This document shows, in pieces, positions 24,701-35,439 of a stretch of 63,365 nucleotides of DNA. Origin of the DNA: Stentor roeselii (lineage: Eukaryota > Ciliophora > Heterotrichea > Heterotrichida > Stentoridae); assembly GCA_006503475.1 (NCBI GenBank), contig RSEH01000269.1, positions 1-63,365 on the forward strand. Reading direction: 5' to 3'. Below the pieces are notes generated by a model that was not told the origin of the DNA, searched no databases, and worked only from the letters and a program-made list of their open reading frames with translations. Position 1 is the stretch's first letter. The number at the start of each line of letters is the position of its first letter. Made by a program: the position numbers and the translations under genes.

Positions 24701-27139
24701 TGAAAACTGTCCAAATACCCCTGAAGTATTTGATAACTTTTGATCTTCGTCGTAGATGACCAGCCCTGAATAGTTTGAATCAGTGCTGATTAGCGAAAGG
24801 TCGAACAATAAATCATCAGCACTTGTAAGAATTGATTTATCGCTTTTAACTACTTGAACAGTTATATCGAAATAGTCATCTGATGAACTTGGCTGTTTAA
24901 AACTTACGGAACTGTTAAAAGTTATTAAAAATATTGCATCGACAAAAGTGAGAGTGATTGAATCAGAGATGTAATCATCTGTGTTGTTTGTGATTGATAC
25001 ATTGAAAGTGAAAGTTCCTGTAGTGTTTGAGAATCCGGAAAACTTATTGGTGGATTGAGGATTGTAGTCGATTTCTAAATTTTCAAAAGTGATGTTTTCG
25101 AAATTGGTTATTTCCATTACTGAGTCTCCAAGGTATTTGTTGTTGTCTTCTCCGAATAATTTCACAGTTATTTCAAAATCCTCAAAAACTGACCAAGTAG
25201 TCTTTGTTGCTGTTAATTCACTTGAATTCACTAAGTTGGTCACAGTAAATGATTGAGATTCATTCATAGTTAAATTTTCACTAGAAGCCCTAATCTTAAA
25301 AGTTCCTGAAGATAGTATCCGAAGATCTGTAAAATTAAAAGGTCCATTTTCCTCTAACTCCCAGTTTCCCATCACAACAGAGCCTGAGCAATTTTCAATT
25401 TCTTCAATTTCTAAAACCACAGTATGTTCATATTTTTCTTCATAATCCTCTTCAGTGCTATTCAAAATCGAGACTTCCACATAAAACGACGAAGTACTTG
25501 TCGGCTAAATAATGAATACAGGACTCATTTCAATAAAAAGCTTGCTTTCTTCAACTGTGAAGTTTGATTCATAAGCAATTGAATTTACTTGATATTTCAA
25601 CGAAGCTTCTCCTGCTGACAAAAAGTAAAGTCCTGTAGTTGTGACAAGTCCCGTTGAAGTTGAATAATTCAAATCGCCTTCCAAGCCCAAAGAGCTTTCT
25701 TCAATTATCTCCAAAGTAGAAACTCCAAGATATAAGTTGCCATCATCACCTATCACTTCAAAGTCAATCACAAAATCAAAATAGTTGCTGATTGGCTGAG
25801 TAGTGAAATTAAGAGTTTTTATGCTGTTCGTTGATGTGAAAGTGTTTGATTCGTTTGTAGGAATTCCAAGTGATGAAGCATTCAGTGTGAACTCGAAGTT
25901 ACCTGAGGATAGCACCTTGATGTCTTCTAAGGTAAAAGGATTTGATGAGACTGGACTGATGGTAGCGGAAGATTCGTGAGTTGAAGAAGAAATCATGAAA
26001 ACACTTCCTGAATTTGTATCATCGATGCTATCCAGTGATATGGTCACTGCAAATGTTCCTAGTTTCGATGCATCAATTAATTCGCCGGAGTAAGTTAAAA
26101 TCTCTGCTGAAATGTTGAAAAAAGTCTTGCTATTTGAGTCCTATTTAAACTTTACGCTAATTGTCTCAATTTCGATGTATGCTGGATTTACAGTGACTGA
26201 ATAGGTTTCTGATATATAAGAGCTCTCATCAGATTCAGTGACATTAACAATTAAATTGAAATTTCCGTTCTCTTTGAAGTAAAAACTTAAGTCTTGTTCA
26301 GTTGTCTCTATTCCACTTAAATTCGACCATCCTCCTAAAGTTGACCCATCGTCCAATGTGAGTTCAACTGAATATCCATCTAAAAAGTCTTCGCCGTCAT
26401 CTCCAACTACAGTCAAATTGAATACATTTGTTTCATACTGATCGACTGAGTTGTTTATATTCAAGATGATGTTCTTAATTGTGCTGTTCACATTGAATTT
26501 AGAACTTTCGCTTTCAAAGGTGTAAATATTATAGTCAGAGTAAGAAATTTCGACTGTAATTTTCAGTAAATAGGTCCCTGCATGAGTCACTCTTAAGTTG
26601 GTAAAAGGACAACTAGATGTTGTTTTTGTTAGAGTTTTAGTTCCTACTAGTTTTGTTGAGTCGTCTGTAGTGGATGCGTTTGAATCACTTAGTTCTAAGG
26701 TGCACTTGAAGCTTGCATCGGGATATAGAGTGTCTGTGGAACTTACTGATATGCTGAACTCAGTTCCAATTGTGCAGTCCTAAATATTGTTTACAGCTGG
26801 GTCCACAGCCTGCAGGGTTATATCTGCTACTGTGATATCAATAGAGGTAGTGTCCGATCCGCATGTCATAGTGATCTGAAACGTTCCCGTATTCGTGAAA
26901 ATATATTCAAAATTTACTGGATTTGTTGAGCTGATGGTATGGCTTAAGGAAGAAATATTTTCAAAATCCATAGAATCTGATGATATGCTAACACTCATGT
27001 CAGTGGTAGAGTCAGTGCTCAAAGTTAAACTCGAGACAGAGTATACTGTTACTGGTGTATCTCCGGCGATTTCGCATGATTGTGCATGAGAGATCAGAGC
27101 TAGCTTTACAAGTGTTAACACGTAAACGAATGGCCCCAT
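12719..27139 (-). CDS. Giant polycystin-1-like/REJ-GPS membrane protein
   Basis: Twelve exons and eleven 15-nt introns give about 4,751 residues. Start: MGPFVYVLTLVKLALISHAQS, a signal peptide; an ATG 24 codons upstream would bury it. Exons in order: 27139-26795, 26779-26156, 26140-25520, 25504-24908, 24892-24242, 24226-23570, 23554-22898, 22882-22232, 22216-21641, 21625-20993, 20977-17540, 17524-12719. The ectodomain is an array of about 200-residue modules, many with an ILSSGxF turn and a GDD/GED turn, likely beta-sandwiches, rich in N-x-S/T. The last exon adds a Cys-rich EGF-like segment, an Ig/PKD- and REJ-like region, a GPS-like motif (CVYLVGNNTWDSAGC ... EHLSSF), five membrane segments and a Ser-rich tail. 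Polycystin-1 also has a PLAT domain and more membrane segments; both are absent here. Probably a cell-surface adhesion or sensing protein (inference). The downstream 28145-35439 gene is its paralogue. Confidence 0.85.
17525..17539 (-). other. 15-nt intron 11 of the giant gene
   Basis: GTAAGAATTATTTAG, phase 0, between SLSFSQN and ATTSRDSFNLSV. It separates the intron-poor module exon from the C-terminal exon. Confidence 0.9.
20978..20992 (-). other. 15-nt intron 10 of the giant gene
   Basis: GTAATTTTTACTTAG, phase 0, between KPSKLKI and PENSSIPLDLEF. Its TAG is in frame, so splicing is required. Confidence 0.9.
21626..21640 (-). other. 15-nt intron 9 of the giant gene (no in-frame stop)
   Basis: GTAAGATTTAAGCAG, phase 0, between LEFSGV and PSRSDDVFNLTV. 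Unspliced it would read VRFKQ. Confidence 0.8.
22217..22231 (-). other. 15-nt intron 8 of the giant gene (no in-frame stop)
   Basis: GTAATATTTATTCAG, phase 0, between LNLDPI and PINSSTFFSI. The intron-free paralogous junction LNPMPVDSSEF later in the gene lacks the five extra residues. Confidence 0.8.
22883..22897 (-). other. 15-nt intron 7 of the giant gene (no in-frame stop)
   Basis: GTAAATTTCATACAG, phase 0, between IFLNST and PSNSLDIFVITA. Confidence 0.8.
22898..24226 (-). repeat. Recent tandem duplication of one exon (exons 6 and 7)
   Basis: Exon 6 (24226-23570) and exon 7 (23554-22898) are both 657 nt and encode nearly the same 219 residues; by eye roughly nine in ten residues match, and a long terminal stretch from NLTSIEGEDVKFSGYS to IFLNST is the same in both. 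The two introns ahead of them differ at one base (GTAAGTTTTATGCAG and GTAAGTTTCATGCAG). The duplicated unit is therefore one exon plus one intron. Confidence 0.85.
23555..23569 (-). other. 15-nt intron 6 of the giant gene (no in-frame stop)
   Basis: GTAAGTTTCATGCAG, phase 0, between the two nearly identical exons. Confidence 0.8.
24227..24241 (-). other. 15-nt intron 5 of the giant gene (no in-frame stop)
   Basis: GTAAGTTTTATGCAG, phase 0, between VSFNST and PSDSQDYFSLSV. Unspliced it would read VSFMQ. Confidence 0.8.
24893..24907 (-). other. 15-nt intron 4 of the giant gene (no in-frame stop)
   Basis: GTAAGTTTTAAACAG, phase 0, between ITFNSS and PSSSDDYFDITV. Confidence 0.8.
25505..25519 (-). 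other. 15-nt intron 3 of the giant gene
   Basis: GTATTCATTATTTAG, phase 0, between LFIEMSP and PTSTSSFYVEV. The only intron here with T rather than A or G at position 4. Confidence 0.88.
26141..26155 (-). other. 15-nt intron 2 of the giant gene
   Basis: GTAAAGTTTAAATAG, phase 0, between IEIETIS and DSNSKTFFNIS. Confidence 0.88.
26780..26794 (-). other. 15-nt intron 1 of the giant gene
   Basis: GTAAACAATATTTAG, phase 0, after the signal-peptide exon, between QAVDPA and DCTIGTEFSISV. Confidence 0.88.
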
Positions 27140-28144
27140 TTTATAAGTATTCAAATTAGATGAAATTTCTAATGGAAATATATAATACAAACTACAAAAC
27201 TCAATATACACTTTTTCAGATTTTAAAGAAATCCCTGAAATAATCTATCCACATCTTAAGTTGACTCGAAACCCACCTTTTATCCATTACGAAATTATTA
27301 CCCAAGTCAAACTCTTCCTAATCCAGATCTATTCTTGAATTTAAGAGACTTAAATTCAATTTTTTCCATAAAAATCAGTTAGGTAGTCCTATTGAACTAG
27401 CAGTCAAAGTTCTTAACCTTAATTTTTCTTATCTTTGCAAGTTGTTTTAGGATTTAAGGTCAAACCTATAAAAAGACAGGAAATTCATTGAAAAATGCTT
27501 AACCTAAAAAATCATTTGAAGAAAATCTTCAGTTTGATGTCTGAGTCTTTAAATTTACTCGAACTCTTGAAAGTACCTTGAGTAAATTAGGTTTAAGGAG
27601 GTTTTCTTGGATTATACGATCTTCGAACCATTTTAGAATGAATGGATGATATTCTAGTGACTATAGGTTAAATGGAAAGACTAAACCTTTTCTGTTGTCG
27701 AGGAATGAGTTGTTGTAGTGAAGAAGGACTTTGGATGAATGATACTTAAAGATGAAGGACCCAGTTATCTCTGAGAATCCATCAAAATTTTTATACTGTT
27801 AAATTAAAATTTTCCTTTTGTGATACCTTGAAGGTTTTCCCTTGGTCTCTGGTGATTTTCTTAAGGACCTCAAGATTTTCTGAGAATTTTCGTATAGATT
27901 TTTGGTAATTAAATAAAAAGATTATATAGTTAATCATCTATATAATTAATTATTAGAATTTTATGATGAGGTAGAGAATAACTCTTTATTAAAAAATGAA
28001 TATTTTTTGAAAGACTTAAATGATAGAATGGGTAAAGTAAATATAGGAATTTTTTTTTAACTTAGATATCAATAAACAACTCATTATTCCTAAAAATTTT
28101 AACATTCATACTTTACGATTAAGAGTTTTAATGAATATCAATTA
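27140..28144. other. Intergenic between the two giant paralogues
   Basis: About 1 kb without a recognisable gene. It must hold the promoter of the 12719-27139 gene and the 3' end of the 28145-35439 gene; no motif stands out. Confidence 0.5.
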
Positions 28145-31100
28145 CTAACCGATGATTTCATTAAAATTAAAATCAACTCTCTTCTCCTCACTCTCACTTA
28201 CTTTCTTTTCTTCATTATTTCCTTCACAATCATAATTTTTCCGTTTCTGAGTATTTTCATATTTTTTCGCTTTCCTCTCATTCCACCTATTCAAAACAAA
28301 AGCATAAACAATCTGAAAACTAAAAAAATCAGCGACCGTAAAAATGCCCCAATTAAAAACCAAAAAATAGCTCAAACCTTCACAAAATTTAACAGTAACA
28401 AAACAACAGAAAAAACGCAAAAGACCATAGCACCCGCACAAACAATCAAAGCAACTCTCTGAAACAATTTCCTCTTGACACTCAAAACATGAAAGCGAAA
28501 AATCGGTAAAGCAATAAATTGACTTAAAATCCAGGCAGCAGCTCCAGGTTTAAGACTTTCCAATTTAAAGTCTCTGAGACTTTCTTGTTTTTGACCTTTG
28601 AAGAAGAAATACTGAAAATATCCAATCAAAGCCACGAGGATCATCTGAGAGGTGACCATTTCAATGACTACCAAAGACCCCTGGCCATAGGTTTCTTGGC
28701 TGAAAATTCTAATTGCAGGGTGTAAACGTATAAAAGATTTAGAATTTTTCAAAGAGCAGGAATTTTTTGTTTTATTTTTCAGACAGTAAAGGGCGATTAT
28801 CATGATGGAGACTAAAGATGCCATGATCAGCAACGGTCCGAAGCCTTCTGTGCAAATGAAAGTGAAGTCTGATGGTACTGTCTGGACTGAGTAAATCGAG
28901 AAATGAGGGACTAACAACGTCACTTGAGACTTAATCGTTTTTATGATGCGACACTCGCTGGTAGTCCAGGTGTTATTTTTTGACAGATATTTGCATTCTA
29001 GTTTTTTACTTAAATCAAAATCGCCTTTCAGCTCTATTTCAACACCCTCTGAAGAAATAACAGTAACTTCTTCATCCTCTTCATAAATCTTAAGGCCATT
29101 GTTGAAATCTCCCACTTTTCTCAATGTGACGTCAAAGACTGGAAAGTCTTTAAAATAAGAATGATTGATAAAATCGTAAATATTTTTACCCTCATCAAGT
29201 GTGAAATTTTGTGGAAATCGAACATTCAAACCTACAGACGTCCAATTCTCTGAAATTAAAAAATCTTTACTTGTTCTAAACCTGGCGAATCCAGTTGTCT
29301 CATCAATAACTGAGGTGTTAACAACTTCGTTTTTCATTGCAAAATCACTGAAGTACTTCAAGTTTTCTGCTATTTTTAAAGGCTCAAATACATTCATAAG
29401 ACGATTGAAAACTTTGACAAGCTTTTTGAAATTTTCTTGACTGAGGCTTTGTTTGTATTTTTTTAGAGTATTTTTAATGAAATTTGTGATGTTTGAAGTA
29501 AAAGTCTTGTCGATACTTGGATCGTTTGGACTTTCAGAGATTATTGAATTTAAACAACTGGAAATACTGTCGATTGCTGAGATGTCGATGTCAGTTGAAG
29601 AAAAGTACTCTTTTAACTTATGGAATAATAATTTTTGGTCTTTTGTGGCTTTTATTTGATTTGAGAAGTAAATTATTGAGGCTGGGGTCTCGTCGATGTC
29701 TTCGATGTCTTTGTTGAATAATTCTTTTGAGATTGATAGGAATCTGGCGGTTTTAGTTTTTGGCTTTTTTGATGTTGAGATTGAACAGGATAGTTCACTG
29801 TCGCAGACTTTTAAAGATAAAATTTCAGCGTCTTTAGGGATTCTGAGCTTGATTGAAGGGAAAGACATTAGTTTTGTCAGCCAAATGTCTGAACCGTTAT
29901 TCCTATATCCAAACTGATATTGAATACTAGAATCACTGTCTTTATCGATACAGTCCTCAGCACTTAGTAAAAGTTTTCCAAATTTCTCTACTTTCACTAA
30001 AAATTTTTCACAACTTGGTGGAGAGTTGACATATATTCCGACAGAACTCGTTACAGAAGTATCATCAAGCTCTCCAGATTTTTTCATATGTATCTTGAAG
30101 ATGTAATTTTTGCCCGGTTTTAATGTTCCAGCAGGAATATGTAAATATTCATTGTTATATAGTAATTCATTTTCAGGTAATGGATCAATAATCCACTTAA
30201 CATCCTTTTCGCCATCCAAAAATAACTTCGGTGCTAATACCAAAGAATTATGTTCATTGATAACTTTCGGTAAATTCATCATAATAATTTCTCCTCTAAT
30301 CCTATCACTAAAGTAGAGCTGTACTTCAGCTTCTGCCTCTTTAAACGGTTGAGTCCTTCTAACAACAACCGAAAATGTCCAAAGTGAGTTATTTTGAAGT
30401 CGACTATTCAATATTTCAATAAAACTTCCAGACTCAAGCTGATTTTTTTCATTATTCAGACAATTTTTATTCTCACCATCAAAACATTTCCACTCATAAG
30501 TAAAATTCGAGTATTCTATTTGGTCCGGGTCTTTGACAGTTGCTTCTAAAGTCAAGTTATAAAGAGTTGAAATATTCCCAGATACCCGATTTAGCGACAA
30601 AACCAAAGGAGAAGAAAAAATCATCAACTTCGCTGAAGCCAAGCCGATAACATCAGACGAGTTGACTGTTAATGACACATGCGAGCTGTAGTCAAATAAA
30701 AGACTTGCTCCATCGATGGTTATCATACTCGAAGTATTTGAATCGATACTCGGCCCTAATTGCTTCACGACTTCATCATCGCCCTTGGTTTGAACCAATG
30801 TCCAGTTATAGTTGCTCTTTCCACACAAGTCAAGCACTTGCGCCTTGATTGATAATTTTTCAAAAGTTTTTATAGGAATTATTTGGCCTTGAGGGAAAAT
30901 CACGAGAATTACTTTTTTATTTGAAATTTCAATTATCTCAGATTTTGTTCTTGAAGTGTTGAAAAAAGAGTCAGTTACTGTCAAATTCACATCAACTTTA
31001 TCAGTAGATATATTTTTCAGGTCTATTTCTAGGGAAGATGAGGTTTTGTTTAACAGCTGAATGATCAGCAGAGGTTCACTTGATGACCAGCTGTATAAAT

Positions 31101-34100
31101 ACCGAGAGTTTCTAACTGACGCGGAAATTATTATCAAGTTCTGTCCACATAAGAGAGAAACTTTTCTTGGTGCTACTAAACTGAACTCAGGGACTGGTTT
31201 ATTATCTTTTACTATCAGAGGAATACTCAATTCTTCAATCTTATCATCACAGTCCCCATCAGGTTCTTTCTGAATCAAATTCGGATTCATTATCAAAGTA
31301 CTGTTATTTCCATTCACAGGTCTCTTAAAGTAAATCTCAAATCTCTTACTAGAAATCCATTCAGCATTTGAATAGTAACTCATCAATTCACCTGGCAAAG
31401 TAAAAGCATTTTTCCAATTTCTTTCCTCATCAATCAACCCCATATTTGCAGAACTTGCGAAATCCACAAAAATTTTTCTAAAATCTTCTGAAAAATAAGC
31501 AGTTATATCTTTTGACTCAAAATAAAACCCGCAGGTAGAACAGAAGTTATTAACTGACTTGAAACCTTTAAGGCAGATGCAGGATTTTAAAGTTGAATCA
31601 AATTCGCTGTTTTTTGAACATTCACAGTTTCCATCCTGATTCATTCTTGAATTTGAAGCGCACTTGTAGCAGGATAAGTCGTAGTTTTGAATGAAACACT
31701 CTTTATCGGTATTGAGACGATCTTGAAATATTTCAAATTTTAGTTTTAAGGACTTGTTATTGTCTTCAGCTTGAAAAGTGCAGTCGTAGGAGCCTTTTGA
31801 TTGAAAGAAAAGAAAGAAAATAGCCTGGCCTGTTGATGTGATTATTGAAGAGTTTAGAAGACCTGAATTGTCGGAACATGAAAGGTGGATGATTTCTTTG
31901 GATAAGTACAAAGAGTCGTCGTAGCTGATTAGAAAAACTGGAAATTTGATTAAAGTTAATTCTGAAGATGGTAAAAATGAACTGTTATATTTCATGTCTT
32001 TTATTGTAGAAACGACTTTAAGGGTCTTTGAAAAGGTGCACAAGAGACTTGGACCTGGGATAATCGTCAGGTTGTAAACCCCTGCAGTTTTTATTGAGAA
32101 AGAAAAGTTAAAAACACCTTGAAAGGTTTCTATTTTTATGATTTCTAGCTTTTTATTAACTTCTGTTAAGAAGGCCTTATAACTTCCGTTAAATTTTTCT
32201 ATTTTTTCTGGGTCTTCTCCGAATACAAAACCATTCATTGTAAGTAATGATGAGTCGTTTACTGTTGTCAAGTTTTCAAAAGAAGCTCGTACTGATAAAG
32301 TGTTGTTTAAAGAATTTATAGAAAAATTTGTGAGAAGAGAAGGGTTTGCATCGGTTTTTATGAAAAAATCGTGAAATTTGTTGAGTTTTAGAGAAATGGT
32401 GAAAAATCCTGATGGTGAATCAGATGAATGAAGGGTCATACCAGTCATAGGGTATAAATGTGACTCGTTCAATGAAATATTTGTTCCCAGGATAAAAGGA
32501 TTGTCATCGTCGCCTATCAGGTCATAAAAAATATCAAAAGGATAGTTAACATAAACGAAACCTGGAAATTTCACATTTATTTGTTTTATGAAGTTTTCAT
32601 TGAAATCTGTTTCATAAGTCACGAAAGTCTGGTTATTTTTAATTAATTCAAATATAAAATATCCTGAACTCAATATAAATAGATTGTCAATTCTGCAAAC
32701 ACCTTGAAAATCAGTAACATAAGATTTAGACATGTTTTGGTTCAGCATTGTTCCTGATGCTGAAAAGTTTTTATTTGGATTTTTCCCAAATTTTAACTCA
32801 AAAGTAACATTCGGCACTTTTCTTCCATACGCGAATGACGAGATAGTCAAAGAGTTTTTCCTTCTGCTGTTTGTATCCTAAGTAATCCTTACTGGAATTG
32901 AGTTTGCGATAATAAAACTATTAATCGGTTTGACTTCTAAAATACTCTCTAAAATAAAAGAATAGGTTTCATTTTTTTCTGAACTTAAAAAAACAAGAAA
33001 CTTTGAAGGCTGATTAACAGTCAAATTATAAAAGTTCAAAAAACCATTCATACATGAAACTTTTCGAATTCCTGTAAAATTAAATTTTTCACATGAAAAA
33101 CTGGAATCTTCGACGCATTTCAAGTCGATATTGACAGAAAAATTGTTTGCTTGTGTCATGCGAATGTTTTTTATTTTATCTTTTGTGATAATGAAAGATA
33201 AATTGAATTCTGTATCTTGGAAGATGTTTTTTGGTAATTCTTTTGGAGATATGTAAGCTGGAGATACGTGGATTGCGAGATGGCTGGAGGTGTAGTTTGA
33301 TGAAGTGTTTGTTAATGAAATGTTGAAAGTGTAGTCTCCTGAGTTCTTGGGGAATAAGGTGAATATCAGAGGCTTTGAATATTCATTTTTTAATAATGGA
33401 TTTTTTTGGATTATGTCATCGATTTGGTTTATTCTTATGTCGGAATTTGGTAAATATTTGTTTTGGTCTTCGCCAAATAAATTTAATGTTAGGTTGAAAT
33501 CTTCGAAAACTGAAGGTTCAATATCTGATTCAGTTCTTATTGTACTGAATAATATCTTGTTCACTATTTGAAATGGTTTTGGGATAATAAATGAAGTTAA
33601 ATTAATTCCTGAAACTTTTAGTTTAAACTTACCAGATGAAAGGATTCTAAGATTATCAAAAGGAATAGTTTCACTTCCAGTTTTGGTTAAAATTCCTGTT
33701 ATATTATTTCCTGAAATATTTGTGTCGGGCATCAGTTCTAAACTAATTGTATGAAGGTTCTTGGATTTATTAGTTTTTGTAATATCGTATATACTCGCAT
33801 TTAATTTGAAAAAATCGCTTGAAGTAGGTATTTGGCCAATATTCTCAATAAATAATATGCTTTGAGAGACTGTAAAGTTAATAACCTGAGTAATATTTGT
33901 TGTAATAATTTCAAGTTTCGCTAATCCAGATCCTAAAAACATCAAATCATTTACCTTAAAGATTCCGTCAGAACTACTTAAATTTGTATTCCCTACTAAA
34001 CCCAAGTCACTTTTTTCAACAATATTTAAAAGAAAATCTTCTGAAGAGTAAGGGGCGTCATCATCTCCTAAGACATAAAATATGATTGAAAATTTGAAAT

Positions 34101-35439
34101 AGTTCGAAATATTTAACGTTGTAAAATTGTAACTAAGACTTTTTATAAATGTTTTCGAGGTGATATTCGAAGAAAATCCTTCTTGAATTTGTTCTCCAGC
34201 AGAAACTTTAAACATAAAAGAGCCTGAAGATAGTAGATAAAGCTTCTCAAACATGAAAGGATTTTTTTCTAATAAAAATTGATATTGGCCATTTGGATAA
34301 TTATTTGAGTCAATTTGAATAACTTTTTGTGAATTTGGGGTAATTGGAATTAATTCAACAGTAATCTGAGGTATATATTGTGGAATCGGTGTTTGGATAA
34401 GAACGTCTAGCATATTGGTTAATTCAATCATGAGATAGAAAGGACTGCGGCTGTTACTATCAAAAATTGTTGATTTTGAAGGAGATACTTTTAATTTTGC
34501 ATATATTACAATGAAAGTAATAATTTTTTTAAGTTCATTTCCTTTTTTATTATCATTAGAAACTATGAAAGTTTTTTGAATATTCTTTTCATCATGCGGA
34601 TATATATTGAAAGTAAAGTTTTCTATCGCATCTATATTTTCATAATTCTCGGACCTTATTTTTTCACTTTTTTCAAATTTGACGTTAAATTTTTCTAAAT
34701 AAGCTACAAAGTTTCGTCCAAAAGGTTTTAAAACGATTAAGTTTTCTTGATTAATTATTAAATATTTTTTACTAACTTGAAAATCTTCAATTTGATTTTC
34801 AATAAAAAAATATTCGCTTTCTTGAGTTTGTTGAAATTCGATTTCTAAGTCTTTTATTTCAATGATTATTTTCAACTTATAATTACCAGAACGACTCACT
34901 CTCATATTATAAAAAGTGCAAGTGTTACCCTCAAGTCGTTCAGTGTATCTTCTTCCGATTAGGTTTTCATTAATAATTTTATCATGATCTTTGATTAAAT
35001 CCAGAGAGCAAGTATAATTAAGATTTTTAGGTCTCGAATCATTGAATCTAATGGTATAATTAAAACTATCCCCGATATCACCAGGTTTTTTTTCATCAAA
35101 AGTAGAATTGAAGTTGATTCCTGTCAAATTTACTTGAAATACTTTTGAAGTTAAAGTATTGCATGATAAAGTTATGATAATAGTTCCATTTCTTCTGAAA
35201 TAAAACTCATATATAAATGAACTTCCTTTTTTCAAGTTGATTAGAGATTGATTATATATTTTTTCTATTGCATCTGAAGGGAAATAAGTCAAATTTACAT
35301 AAGAATCATTTAAAGCTGTTACTCGTACTTCTGAGAGAGAAAATAGTGAAGATGATATATTTGAAATAAAATCACAATCTTGGCATTTCACTAGCAGTGG
35401 CGTGAGGAATAAAAACAAAATATAGAATAAAAGTCTCAT
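28145..35439 (-). CDS. Second polycystin-1-like/REJ-GPS protein, with a frame change
   Basis: About 2,426 residues if one intron (32878-32892) is removed and the frame moves by -1 near 28384-28390. Start MRLLFYILFLFLTPLLVKCQ is a signal peptide. Four or so intron-free modules (LLSSGSF, ILSSGKF, ILSSGYF turns; GDDD turns) precede a Cys-rich EGF-like segment, PKD/REJ-like region, a GPS-like motif (CKYLSKNNTWTTSEC ... PHFSIYS), and five membrane segments. The layout and order match the gene at 12719-27139, which has more modules. Zero-frame reading stops after VVLLLLNFVKV; the -1 frame continues CEGLSYFLVFNWGIF, which aligns without a gap to CKAWTEYWITNWLIF of the paralogue. So the last membrane segment and acidic/basic tail (to EEKRVDFNFNEIIG) are lost unless the frame changes. 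Either programmed slippage at A-AAT-TTT, a missing base in the sequence, or a damaged gene. Confidence 0.8.
28384..28390 (-). other. Slippery-type heptamer at the frame change
   Basis: The minus strand reads A-AAT-TTT-G in the zero frame, which has the X-XXY-YYZ form of -1 slippage sites. Homology to the paralogue needs the frame to change exactly here. A lost T in the TTTT run would look the same. Confidence 0.5.
32878..32892 (-). other. 15-nt intron of the second giant gene
   Basis: GTAAGGATTACTTAG, phase 0, between IIANSIP and DTNSRRKNSLTI, again at a module start. Confidence 0.88.

Larger units (their letters stand above)
20993..26779 (-). repeat. Array of nine single-module exons
   Basis: Exons 2-10 of the giant gene hold 208, 207, 199, 217, 219, 219, 217, 192 and 211 codons. 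Each is one module running from a Pro/Ser-rich start (for example PSDSQDYFSLSV) through ILSSGxF, a xITNK linker, VFExFE and GEDxxxY to a final hydrophobic strand. Every length is divisible by three and every bounding intron is phase 0, so modules can be gained, lost or skipped without a frame change. Divergence between most modules is large, so the array is old, apart from exons 6 and 7. Confidence 0.85.

Noticed and set aside
12719-27139. UAG (and UAA) read as Gln, since several open frames are joined by single in-frame stops at a Gln-Pro position
   Set aside because: Each stop lies in a 15-mer GTA-N6-A-N2-YAG, and removing the 15-mer, rather than reading Gln, restores normal domain spacing in the PX, USP5, H-box and DHHC genes. 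Gene ends use the standard stops.
27140-27211. Earlier ATG for the giant protein
   Set aside because: It would place 24 residues before a clear signal peptide; the ATG at 27139 starts it directly.
28145-28441. Separate small membrane protein gene at the end of the second giant gene
   Set aside because: Its sequence aligns to the last membrane segment of the paralogous giant protein, so it is the displaced C-terminus of that gene.
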